From positions 16,936,239 to 17,000,238 of the forward strand of contig NC_084499.1 in assembly GCF_030035675.1 (NCBI RefSeq): a DNA stretch of 64,000 bases, given 5' to 3'. Below, one piece after another: positions 32,426 to 45,500 of the stretch (its first letter is position 1; each line of letters begins with the position of its first letter). The notes below the pieces were generated by a model, which was not told the DNA's origin, did not search any database, and saw only the letters and a program-made list of their open reading frames with translations. The position numbers and the translations under genes are program-made. This DNA is from Rhineura floridana. Lineage: Eukaryota; Chordata; Lepidosauria; Squamata; Rhineuridae.

Positions 32426-32600
32426 TGAAGCATGTTAGAAGATTCTTCTCAGTGGCAAACATGCTCCCCTTTCATGCTAATTGGCTCGTAGCACGTTGGA
32501 GACATAGGGACTCTGCTGGGATCCTGCTCCCAAAAAAGTAAGGGGTTTAAGACCCCCCAAGACCCTGGACAACTACACCTCTAGTTATGATGTCATCACG
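32380..32600 (-). mobile_element. Unclassified repeat shared with 56090-56370
   Basis: GAAGATTCTTCTCAGTGGC, TCCCCTTTCATGCTAATTGG, GGGACTCTGCTGGGATC and AAGTAAGGGGTTTAAGACCC have reversed counterparts at 56090-56370 (CCCCTACTTTTTGGGGAGC, AGGGTCCCTATGACTCCAGC, CAATCAGCATGAAATGGGAG). Confidence 0.5.
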
Positions 32601-33169
32601 GAGGGTGGCAGTGCAGACCAGGAACAATTAACTAAGCTAGAGAGGGAAGAGAGTGATCACTTCACCTTTCCTGGTGCACAAGTCATGTTCACAGGATCCC
32701 TTTATGTGTCACTTGGTCATTTTTCCCATGACTGCAGGGGCAAAACAGAGTTCTTCCAAACAGCAGGTGATTGCAGAGAAATCAGCGAAGGAGAAAGCTG
32801 CAAGAATGCATCTTTGTGGGTTGTTAGTAAGAAATGAAGAGATTTCTTCATTCTGCATCACCTTGGGCACAATAAAATATTTTGGTACTTTGTGAATCCA
32901 TTCGCTGGGTTTCATTTCCTGAATCCAGGGCCTCCCTGGTATGCCCTGTTCTTTGGTCTTGAGGATTTGGGGAGACCCTTTTTGCCCTAGAAAAAACGCT
33001 GAATGCAGAGTGGCATTTCCATCTCCATCCACAAGATGGAACCAAGAGAGAGAAGATCTGAATATTAGGAGATCCCCTGCAGGTCGGAGAAAGAAGAGGA
33101 GGGAACTGTGAGTGTCTTTAGAGGCTGGGATTGTGTAAAGATGTTTCAGTGGCTCCTTTGAGACCGATC

Positions 33170-33542
33170 ATGGCTGATGTTCTCTGGTCCCTGGCCATGA
33201 TTTTCCTGGACGTGCACCTGGCCATGGGGGGCATGGATTCATGCTATGATGCGCAAGGGCGCGCACAGCGGTGCATGCCCATCTTTGAGAATGCAGCGTT
33301 TGGGAGGCAGGCACAGGTGTCAAACACATGCGGGTCCCCGCCAGAGGATTACTGTCTCCAGATGGGCACCAGGGACTCCACCGCTCTTTGCCACCACTGC
33401 GACGCTGGTGATGACGCGCTTCACCACAACGCCACCTATCTGACGGACTTCCACAGCCAGGAGGAGTCCACGTGGTGGCAGAGCCAATCCATGGCCTTCG
33501 GGGTTCAGTACCCCAACCCTGTCAATATCACCCTTCACCTGG
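33170..33542 (+). CDS. LAMC3: LAMC3 coding exon 1: signal peptide and start of LN domain
   Basis: The ATG at 33170 was chosen: it opens [20 protein letters not shown], a signal peptide, followed by [20 protein letters not shown] and CGSPPEDYC (human MGACYDGAGRPQRCLPVFEN). The upstream in-frame TTG at 33131 is not a needed start. The donor is GTAAGT, phase 1. Confidence 0.93.
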
Positions 33543-36500
33543 GTAAGTCTGAGTAGGGATAGAAGGGTCTGTTCATTTCAGTTCTGTCCCAGTTCCTCTT
33601 AAATTCTGTTCTCCGCATTTCTGCATCAATTTGCGATTTTTAAAAAAATCCTCATGAAAATTCTCCAGCATTTTAGTACGAATTTCTCCTAATAAATACA
33701 TTTTGGTAGGCAGTTGTGACTCACGTACACATTTTTGCATTTATTTTCACATAATGCATTTTTTGCATGTTGTTTTCACTCATATAGTCATTTTTAGGCA
33801 CACTTTCCCCTAACATAGGCATTTCTGTAAGCTTTGCTTGTTTTGTGAACTGCATTGCAAAATTCAAATAACTGAATTTCAAAGGATGGCAGTGTTTCTG
33901 TTCTCGTATTGTTTTGGAAAGTGCAACTTGGATAGATTCAGCTTGAAATGATAGACATTCTCACCCGTCCCTTACTCTTCATGCAAAACTCCTTTCTGCT
34001 AAGACACAGATGGGGAACCTGTGGTCCTCCAGATGTTGCTGGACTCTGACTCCCATCAGCCCCAGCCAATAGTCAGGGATGATGGAAGTCGTAGTCTGGC
34101 GACATCTGAAGAACCACAGGTTCCCCAACCCCGTGCTGGTATTAACTGATGCCTTTCCTGTCCTGTCTCCTGTCTTTTTTGTTTTAGCAGTGTTTAAAAA
34201 ATGCCCCATCTTAATGCATGTACTGTCTCCCCAGAATCTTCTAAGTCACCTTTTCTTTTTCCTTCATTTTAAAATAAGCAACACCTTGGCGCCTTGCCAG
34301 CATTGAACAATTTGATGATATTTTCATGTCGCGTTGCCCTCCCTAGTCTTGACTCCTGGGATTGCAGGATAATCTCCGACGGATGCTTAAGCAAATAACC
34401 TGCAGCCGCGCCGGTCTCCCTTACGTCTCCGAGGATGGGATATTCTGTGTGTCTCACTCTTTAGGGGCCCTGTGCTGTCACCCCAGCTGGTGAACTTGGG
34501 GTGGGGATGGAGGTTCAAGCTGCAGCCATCAAGTCTCAAGGGGAAAAGTGGGAGGGGCCCTTCAGGCCACGAGAGCTTGGAGCGGCCTGTCTCTGAGATA
34601 GGTCACTCCTTTCCCAGCCCCCTGTGAAGGTACCAACATCTGTTCCAAATCGGAAATTTGGATGGTCCTGTTTAGGATTAAAGGAGGGAGTGAAGACGGC
34701 CTAGCTCCAGGCTTTGACGCCTATATTTAAACTAGACTTTTCCGTTGGCAATGTCCGGCATCTCTTAGGGACAGCCTGTCTGAAAGCTCTTGGCCACGCT
34801 GGGGAACAGGATTTTTTTTTCTGTAACTACCAGGAATGAGTTGGTCTACCCTGATGTTACAGATCTATCCAATTCGTACTTTCCGAAACAACATGAGCAC
34901 TGAAACACAGCCATCCTTTGAAATTTGCACGGCTATGCACTTATGATGGAGTTCCCCAACCAAACAATGGTTAGAAAAATGCATGTATTTGGGGGAAGTG
35001 TGCATAAAAATGAATGTATTCGTGAAAATCACATTCAAAAATGTGTTCTGTTCAGAGAAACTGATGGCAAAAATGTGTACATCAGCCAAATCTGCCTACA
35101 AAAATGTCTTTATGGGGAGAAATTTGCATTAAAATGCTGAGTAATTTTTAGGAGGATTTTTTTTTTAAAAAATTGCAAATTGCTGCAGAAATGTGGCGAA
35201 CTGAATTTAAGACAGGAAAAATGAGAAACAGAGAGAAAGCAGTATTGAAGTGTGTTTCTCCTGCCAGTCTAAGTCAGCTTCTATACATGGCATGGTGAGG
35301 AACGCCATCTTGTTCTTCAGCAGCAGAATGTCTTGGGCCAGCCCTGACTCCAGGCACAAGGAACTTTTGGCCCTCCAGGTGGACTCCAGCTTTCATCAGC
35401 CCCTGCCAGCGTAGCCAGTGGTTGGGGACGATGGGAGTTGGAGTCCAACAACATCTGGAAGGCCGCAGTGGGTGGGGGGAGGAAAGGTCTTAGTAGAAGG
35501 TCTTAGCGCATAGTTAAACTATGGAATTTGCTCCCACAAGAGGCAGTGATGGCCACCAACTTGGATGGCTTTAAAAGAAGATTAAAGACAAATTCATGGA
35601 GGAAGATTAAAGCTATGAATGGCTACTAGCCATGCTGGCTGTGCTCTGCCACCATATTCAGAGGCAGTATACTTCTGAAAATCAGTTGCCGGAAGCCACA
35701 GGAGGGTAGAGTGCTCTTGCAGTCAGGTCCTGCTTGTGGGCTTCCCATGGGCATCTGGTTGGCCACTGTGATAACAGGATGTTGGGCTAGATGGGCCTCT
35801 GGCCTGATCCAGCAGGGCTCTTCTGATGTTGTTATGCTCTTATGACACGGAGTTGAAGAGCACAGCATCGGCAGCACTGGGCAATGGCTGCCTTGAGCAA
35901 ATTCCAAACATGTCCAACAATGACAAAGTAAACACCGTTGCCATTTTAAAAAAGGTTGTGGAAAGTTCACACAAACACACACAGACTGTCTCCGAAAAGG
36001 AAACCTATCACCTCCGTCCCCTGCTTGTGGGCTTCCAAGAGGCACCTATGTGGGCGGTGCTGCAACTAGGATGCTAGACCAGATGACTCCTCTTGGTGGA
36101 ATCCAGGCCAGCAAAATCCTTCTTTTCCTCCAAAGGAGTCAATGAATTCCTTGCAAGCAGGTCTATCAGCATCTGTTGGCCATGAACACTAAGGATAAAA
36201 CCTCCAGCCTTGGACGCAATATACCTCTATGTACCAGATGGCTGGGAGTGGTGGCGGCATGGAATGACAATTTGCATTTATTTTATTTTACTGGGATGGC
36301 CATAACAGCAACTCATGCAGAGGCACAATTCAACCTCACGCGCTCATCGGGAATCCATCAAATGTTCCAATTGCATCTGATGGAGGAGGAGGTCACCACT
36401 CCCAAGCATGGGCCAGCTAGAAAAACAGCCAGCCGTGCAGAGGTGCAACAGGCCACCTCCTCAATGAATGGGTGGCTTTTGCTTTGCACTTGCAGGCGTC

Positions 36501-39500
36501 TTTAATTCCTCCTCCTTTATCATGGCGCAGAAGCATTGAAGCAGATATTTCCCCCTCCTGCACTCCAGGGGTTCTATGAGCTGGTCTCCTACCCTGCCCG
36601 CGTAAGGGGCAGGAGATGTCTGTTGAGTGTCTGTGCAATGGATCCAAAACCTCTTATTGTTTTTTGCATGCTAATCCAGAGCAGACGTTGACATCTGCCC
36701 TCGCAGTAGCTGTTCAATAACTCCACACACCCCTGCAAGACTCTTGCTTCATCCCAGCTCCTTTGCAGACTTTATCCATGTGGGTACAATTAAGTATCCC
36801 TCTGCTGCTGCTAAGTCCCAGAATAATTGCTTTTCTCCAGCATTTTGGATTCATTAGCGTCTCAGCTCTCAAATGATGTTAGCTAATTGTGGTATCTTCC
36901 CTCCCCCCTTTCGTCATAAATCATTTTTGCGACGGGGAACCAGCTCTTTGCATTTGGATTCTTTCCTTTGTGGCTGACAATGAAAGCGTTTTGAGGGATT
37001 ATTTAAATGATTCAAGTGCGAACGCTGAGTGAAGGGACCAAGGCAGCCATTTTCAGCTCACCACTGTTGCATCAGATGTTTCCAACTGAAAATAACTGGC
37101 AGTGCAAATGTTGACCTAATTTTGAGGCCTGTTTTTAGCAGGCCTGGCATCACCAGCCCATGACGGGGCCCACCACAAGGCCTCATCCAAGCCTCCCTTT
37201 AATTTTTTCCCCCTGGTGTTCTAATCAGTGCCAGGTGATGGCTTCTGGAAGCCATTAGGAATCAAGGGCCCTATGGGTAATTTAAATGGCAGCTCCCATC
37301 TGCCCAGCACTGCACAGAGCTCCACACCACCAAGGGTTCTAGGGAAAATGAATGACCGGTTCCATCCTCTCTGAATATAGCCTTCAAATACACTGCAGCG
37401 CAGGCTGGGGAATCTTTGGCCTCCAAATATGGCTAGACGTCAACTCCCATCAGCCCCAACCAGCATGGCTAATGGTCAGGGATATGGGTGGGCAAGAAAT
37501 TTGATTCTGTTCGTATTTCAAGCTGAATCTATCCAATTCAGACTTTCCAAAACTGAGAACTGAAATACAGCCATCCTTCAAAATTTACATTTTTTTGAAT
37601 GTTGCGATGCAGTTTGCCAACCAACCAGTGTTTACAAGAAATGCATAGGTTAGGGGAATGTGTGCATGAAATGGATAAGTGAAAACATCATACAAAAATG
37701 CATTCTGTGATAAGAAATGGCTTGCAAAAATGTGTACAGTTGGCAGAACTGCCTACCAAAATGTGTTTATTAAGAGAAATTCACGCTAAAATGTTGGAGG
37801 ATTTTCATGAGGGATTTTTTTCAAATAATCGCCAGATGCTGCAGAAATGTAGAGAACTGAATTTAAGATTAGAAAAATGAGATACGGAGAGAACCAAAAT
37901 TGACAGATCTTTCTGTCCCTCCTTCAAATACACTCTAGGGCAGGCTGAGGAACCTGTGGCCCTCCAGACGTGGCTGAACTCCAACTCCCATCAGCCCCAG
38001 CCAGCATGGCCAATGGTTAGGGATAATGGGAGTTGTCATTTGATGACATCTGGAGGGCCTCAGATGTTCTCCATCCCTGGAAACTAGGGGGTTGTTCCCC
38101 TACTTTCAGTGTAAAAGTGACTGATGGAGGGAAATCAACAGTGGGAAGAACAGGATGGAGGTGGCAGGTGGTGCTGGCCTTTGCCCTGGCACCACGTACC
38201 TCCCACCAAATATTAGCTCAGTGCTTTAAATCTATAGCAACACACCATATATAAATATATAGCAATGCGCCTTAGGCACATGAAATCTGGCGGTGTGCCC
38301 CCATGCATAACAATAACATGTGTCTTGCTAGATCAGACCGATCATCCTTCTAGCTCAGGTGTGGGGAAGCTTTGGACCTCCAGATGTTGCTGAACATCAA
38401 CTTCCATCAGCATGGCCGACAGCCAGGGATGAAGGGAGTTGTCATTCAGTAACTTCTGGAGGGCCACCGGTTCCCCACATCTGCTGAAAGTCCACATTCT
38501 GACTCAGACACTTGGAGCATAAAGTCAGTTCGTATGAGCTGACAAGGCCCTGAAGAAATAATAATAATAATAATAGATTCATTTATTTTTGTTATACATA
38601 GATTTAAAAATACAAAGCATACATAAAACCATACAGAGATTTAATAATATAAAAACATATCAAAGAAGCCATGCATAAACAAATCCATAAAATCCTTAAA
38701 ATCCTTAAAAACATCAGTACGATAGCATAAAGGGTAAAAAATTAACCAAATGCTGCATAAAAAGATTGGTCTTCAGCAGCCATCTATATATGGGAGGAGA
38801 GGGAGCTGATCTTACCTCACAGAGAAGGGCATTCTGTTGGCTAGGGGCCACGACAGAGAAGGTTCTGTTGCGAATATTCGCCAATTGGACTACATATACA
38901 GCAGGCATTTGCAACAGGCCCTCTTCCCTGAAGGCCCCACAGACACACGAGCCACACCAATCACCTTAGAACCTGCTGATGAAGCCTCTGAACAGGCTTC
39001 TCAGTGGACAAGCTAATGTGCGCAAAAGGTATTTCCCCCCAGTGTAAAAAAGTTTTGAAAACCACGGATTGCTATGACAGCCATGTGGTCCTGGTTGCCT
39101 TAATCAGTTTTGGCTGCTTTTTAAATCTTTCGCTGGCACGGAACGGCCCTGGAGGATGCAATGCTTTCTTTGGATGAAACACATTTGTTTGTTGGTTTAG
39201 GGAAGAACACAGGGGAGATGAAATAAACATTCCATTTTAGGTCCAAAAGATAGAGGGGAAAGTATAGTTGTCTGTTTTTGATTCCAGGAATGCTAGACTG
39301 TCTTAACGAGAGCAGAGACATAGGAGAAATCTGATTCAGTTCACATTTAAAGGCGGACCTCCCTAATCCACCCCTTCCGAAGCAATACGCAAACCTAAAC
39401 ACAGCCATCCTTTAAAATGTATGCTCCTCCAAATTTTGCAATGCAGATCTCCAGGCAGAAAATGTGTACCTTAGGGGAACGTGTGCATTACAAGGAATAT

Positions 39501-42500
39501 ATTCCTGAAAATACCATACAAAAATGCATCATATTAGGGATCATGGCTTGCAAAAATGTAAATATTAGGCAAAACTGCATGCAAAAATATGGATATTAGG
39601 AGAAATATACACTCAAATGCTGATGATTTGTTGCGAGGGCTTTTTTCTTTTTTAAAAATTGCAAACTGATGCAGAAATGTGGAGAATTACATTACATTTG
39701 GGAAGCAAAACTGACAGTTTCATCCATGCCTACTCTACCCTTAATGTTTTTTTTTTCTTGTTTGGTGAGATACTTGTTTATCTGTATTCATTTAAATATT
39801 TAGAAACCACACTTCCCTAGAAAATACAACATAAAAACACAATACTACAGTAACAACAGTAAAAACATTAAAAAACTGGCTTATTAAAAAAAATCGTGTT
39901 CTGAAGGCCTCTTTGAACAGCATGGGTTTGTATTCCACTCTACTCAGAGTAGGCCTATTGAAAATAATGGAACCTATATTAGCTATGTCAATGGGTCTAC
40001 TCTGAGTAGGACTAACTTCAGATACAACCCACAGTTTTAAACAGACATCTGAAAGAAAGCAGGGATGACTCTTGCAGAGTATCTATTGGCAAGGAGTTCC
40101 ACAGGGCAAGGCCTGCTACACTAATGTCTTGGTCCCTGATAAAGGCCGATTGAACCAGAGAGGCATGGGAAATCGCCATAAGCATCTCATCAGCAAGGTG
40201 AAGCTCTTAATGAAACTGAACTAGCCTTTGTTTTCTCCTCTTTCTCTAGGAAAATCCTATGAAATCACATACGTGAGGCTGAAATTTCACACCAGCCGCC
40301 CAGAAAGCTTTGCCATTTATAAACGGAGTCATGCCGATGGCCCCTGGATCCCGTATCAATACTACAGCGCCTCGTGCGAGAAGACCTATGGCAAGCCGGA
40401 AAGGCAGTTCCTGCGGCGTGGCGAAGACGAGCAAGTGGCCCTCTGCACGGATGAGTTCAGCGACATCTCCCCGCTGAGCGGGGGCAACGTGGCTTTCTCC
40501 ACCATAGAAGGCCGGCCTAGTGCCTACAGCTTTGACCAGAGCCCCATTCTCCAGGTACAAATCTCTGGATTGTTGTGGTCCCTTAATACAGAGTTGGGGA
40601 ACTTGTCGCCCTTGAAATGTCACTGGACGCCACTCCCAAAAAAACAGTAACAAAAGGGGGGGGGCCTCAAAGTGCCGAACCAGTGAAAAAGCCAGTAGTA
40701 GAAATAGGAATGTTTTTAATAAATGCCCGACGAGTTTCGGGTAAGTCACCCTTTGTCAAGGGCAATCTGTCAGAAAAAACAAATATACAACATAAGCAAC
40801 AGTTTTCAATCATACCAAACATAATAACCTATTTAAAACATTAATCAGTTAAATATAAACGGTTCAACAATTTACTGGACACTGGCTACAAGATTCTAAT
40901 AAATAGGTAAAAGAGGGGAGAGGGACAACTGAGGTAGAATATATTACAAAGTGAAACAAAAATGTATATAGAGATGTGTACCACAAAAATGAAATAAATA
41001 ACAATGAATATATAAGATACTGGCACAACATCTTTTCCAAAATCTAAAAAATACTGTTTCTACTGGCTTTTTCACTGGCTTGGCACTCTGAGGGTCTCCC
41101 ACTCCTTTTGTTATTGTTGTTTTTGGGTGCCTCCCCCCTTGCTTCCTTGCCACTCCCAATCGGACCCAGCCAGCGTGGTGTCCGGTCCCACGCTGCCCCG
41201 GCCTCTAACCTGAGGTCTCCTTAGATGAGGAACAAGGGGAGATGGACCCTCCAGCAGATCTACATACTGCCAATGATCCCTAGGAGTCATCAGACCTGGG
41301 CATCCCTGCCCCAGAAGTAGAGGTCCCCAAATCAGCTCTCTGGGTTCCTGGCTGGCTCACATCTCCCTCCCGTACATCTCCCCTAGGGCCACAGGAGGAG
41401 AGGATATGGTGAGCCAGGCAGGAACTTTGGATCCAAGTACTTGGCTAGCTTCCCAGGAGACTACTCAAGAGAAGTGGGGAAGTGCATGGAAGGACCTGCA
41501 TGGATCAAGGCCTGACTGACAGCCAGGAAGGGGTGGAGCATCCAGCTCCTATATAGCTTACCAGTCTGAGTTGCTTGTTTGCTGAAGCAACAGCTCTCAT
41601 TGTAGCTTTGTCAGCTTTCCCTGATTGGAGGGAACAGATGTGTGGCTAAGGGTCACGATGCTGGGAATTGTAGTCTAGCAACATCTGGAGGGCCACAGGT
41701 TCCCCAGCCTTGCCTTCATGGGAGAGTGGCAACCAGACAGAATGGAACTGTATTTCAGTTGAGCCTCACCTACCCAGGCAGTGCATCGATTCTCCCTGGC
41801 TTCGTTTGGCTGTGGTGATGCCCACTGGGACTGGTGAGGCAGAGGGCAGGCAGGCCAACAGAGCCAATGACCGGCAAAGCCAACTCATTCTAGCTTTCTT
41901 CCCATCTTCCTTCCTGCTGAGATCTGCCAGGGTGACATTGAGATTACGGAGGAGGAAGCTGACAGCCAGTGATGCCCTCTGGACCGGTTGTTAAGTAAAG
42001 GTGGTATCCATTGCGAGTCCTACTCAGAGTAGACCCACTGAAGTTAATAGACTTGACTAACTTAGGTTCATCCATTTCAATGGGTCCTGGGAATGTGGCC
42101 CTTGAGCTGAAATAATTTCCTCCCCCTACCCTAGGCCAAGCAGATCACATCCTCTATCTTCTACCATACTAGACTCTGCCCCTTCACCTTCCAAGCTCCA
42201 CACTTTAGCTCCTCAGCTCCTTCCCCCTGTCTTGGAATCTCACCCTTAGCAGACCGGCAACCCTCTTTGCGAACATTCATTTCGGCTCTAGCATGTTGCC
42301 AACGGCAATCTTGTGTAACTCCACAGGAGTGGGTGACGGGCACAGATCTGCTGATTTCTTTGGACCGGCTCAATACCTTTGGGGATGACATCTTCAAGGA
42401 CCCCAAGGTGCTGCAGTCTTACTACTACGCCATCTCAGACTTCTCCGTCGGGGGCAGGTAAGTTTGGAAGTGGGGGAGAAGAAAGGGGAGAATGGCAAAG

Positions 42501-45500
42501 GATAGCCCTGTATTTGTTGCATGCAACACCGTTTCTGTTCTGCTGCAGTTCGTCTTCTGCAAAAAACGACATTATTTGTCTCGCTGCCCACTGCGGTGAA
42601 ATTATGTAACTCACATAAATCAATTCCGTCAATTATGTTATGCTATCTTGTTCCTTTCAGTGCAGAGGAAACACAATCAGATCAAATGGGGAGGAAGACA
42701 TAATTGATTATGTATCGTTTGTGGACCAAAAGCAACAACAGCAGCAAATACCATTTGTGTTTGCTGAACTGATTTCCATTCTGGATGTAATAAGCGAACA
42801 TTGGCAATTTCCGTTCCTGTTTCCATTTCTGGCAGAATTCTCGGGGTGGTGGTGGTGACTGCTCACATCTGGGGAAAGAGAAAATGTGGGTTGAGTTCAC
42901 GGTCCTGTAAGGGGGGGTCAGTACGGCTGGCCAGTTGCCAAGGTCCACACTGCTTTGGGGGGGAGGGATCATTGCCAGTCCTCAGAGATTGTCTCTGCCT
43001 GTTCACCTGCCCTAACATCCGGCTGATTTTAGTACTTTGGGCTTCAGTACTTGTGATATTTGGCCTGTGAGTCTTCAGCTATACTTCCTGAGACTTTCAA
43101 GGGATTTTCTTGATTAGGCAGCCTTGACAATAGAACATAAAAAGCTGCCTTATACTGAGTCAGACTTAACTCGGTATTGTTGACACTGACCGGCAGCTAC
43201 TCTCCAGATTGTCAGGTAGCCTTTGGAGTTGCTGGGGGCTGAACCTGGGACCTTCTGCTTGCAAAGTCGTTCTTTACCACTGAGCTTAGGAATTTAGGAA
43301 TATAGAAAGTCAAACCGAGTCAGGCCATTGGTCCATCTAGCTCAGTATTGTCCACACTGACTGGCAGTGGCTTTTCAGGATTTCAGACAGGTTCTCTCCC
43401 AGCCTTACCTGGAGATGCTGACGGGGACTGAACCTGGGATCTTCTGCATGTACAGCAAATCCTCCATTGCTGAAAAATTGTCCTTCATCTAAAAAGAAAG
43501 TAAAGCTGCAGTCCTCATGATTCTGAATCGGAGAACCTGGGACTTTCTGCATGCTGCTCTGCCACTGAGCTATGGTCTTTCCAAAGCTTTAAGCCACAAT
43601 TGGCTTATGAATCCTGGCATCTTATGGCTCCAATGTAAAACCCTAAGCCAAGGACTGCTAACCTTTTGGGGCATGCGGGCACATATGCAAATCTAAGCAA
43701 ATTGTCTCAGGTACCGCAAAATACCCATTTCACATTTCCCTGGCTCTGCCTGGAGATGCCAGGGTCGAATCCTAGGCTCTTCTGCATGCAAATCAGATGC
43801 TCTGTCACTCTTTTAAAGGAGGCGGGTAGGAAATTGCTGATTTAAGAAGCAAAACAAGCTTCCTCTCAATGGGGGGAGAGAAAATGGGAAAGAATTTCCT
43901 GGTCCCAAACCTTTCCCCCGTGTTGCCTGTTCCATTTTGTTTCTGTGCATTTCCGCTACAGCGCTCAGAAAAAAACTCAACAGAGAAAGAGGAAGGATGG
44001 GGGGCAGGGGAACGAGGGTCTTACAAAAGCACAAGGACTGCAATGGCCTTATCTGCCTTGAGTCCTGTCCCACGCAGCTGGGATTTGTTGTTTTCCAAAT
44101 TAGGCCGCCCTCCAAGGCAGTGACCCCCCCCCCCAGTAGCTGCCATGCCTAGCGAGTCCTGGGATTAGAGGTCAGGGTTAAGTCCAGGTCAAAAGGGGTG
44201 AAGGGTCTAGGCAGCTTGATTTGTGCTGCACCTTTCGAACTTTGCTTATCGTACATTCCTTCCAGGAGAAGAATGCATTCTCTTCATTTCCCACAGAGGC
44301 TCCTTCAGGACAAGCAGAGGGTAGAGGAGTGGGAACCTTTCTAAAGAAAAAACACAAATAATATAACAGCACAGTTATTGCTGAATATGAGGAGTGTTTC
44401 AGACAACTTTTTCCTCATGTTGAAAGAACACGCGAGGAAGATGGCCGGGACTAGGAATGTGGGGAGAATTTTGATTCAGTTTGAATCTAAAGCCGAATCT
44501 ATCAAAGTCCAAAACAGTGATAAGCAAAATACGGCCATCCTTCGAAACTCCCACTTACCGAATTTTGCAAGCAGTTCTTCGACCCAATCATGTTTGCCAA
44601 AATGCACGTATTACGGGAAAGTCACTGTTTTAAATGAGGCAGGGTAGGAACTATGGAACAGTCTTCCCGAGGAAGTACGCCTGGCGCCGACTCTGCTCTC
44701 CTTCCGGCGCCAGGTCAAAACCTTCCTATTCTCTGAAGCATTTTAAGTTACACTGATTTACTTTTTAAAATGTTTATTGTATTGGATTGATGATTGTATT
44801 TTAGTATTATTTTGTTGTTCATTGTATTTTTATGCTATTTTATGTTCACCGCCCAGAGAGCTATTGCTAGTCGGGCGGTATATAAATTTAATAAATAAAT
44901 AAAATAAATAAATAGGAATTGTGGATTAAAGGAACAAAATGACTTCCTCTCAGTGGAGGAGGGCAGAATGAGAAAGAATTTCCTGGTCCCAAACTTTTCT
45001 CCACTTTGCCTTTCCCATTTTGTTTCTGCATATTGTATTGGGGAAAGGGTACGTAAAAACGAATATTTTAGTGAAACTAACGCACAAAATACATTACATT
45101 AGGAGAAATGGCTTGCAAAAATGTGTACATTGGTCAAAACTGGGCTCCTGCTGGGAGGAAGGGCAGAATATAAATCAAATAATAAATAATAATAAATAAA
45201 ACCACATTCAAACATGTGTTTATTAGGAGAAATTCTCATGAAAATGCTCGTAAGTTTTCATGAGGATTTTTTTTTAAAAAAAATCGCAAATTGCTGCAAG
45301 AATGTGAAATTTAAGATTGGAAAAATGAGAAGCAGAAAGGAGCGAAATCGACTGATCTTTCCATCCCTCACCAAGATGCATTAGAAGTAGAGATGGGGGG
45401 AGCTGTCAATTTCAGCGTCCATTTTTCCAGTCTTAAATTCAGTTCTCCACATCTCTGTAGCAATTTATCTATTTGCTTCACTGCTCCCCCCAGTGAATTG

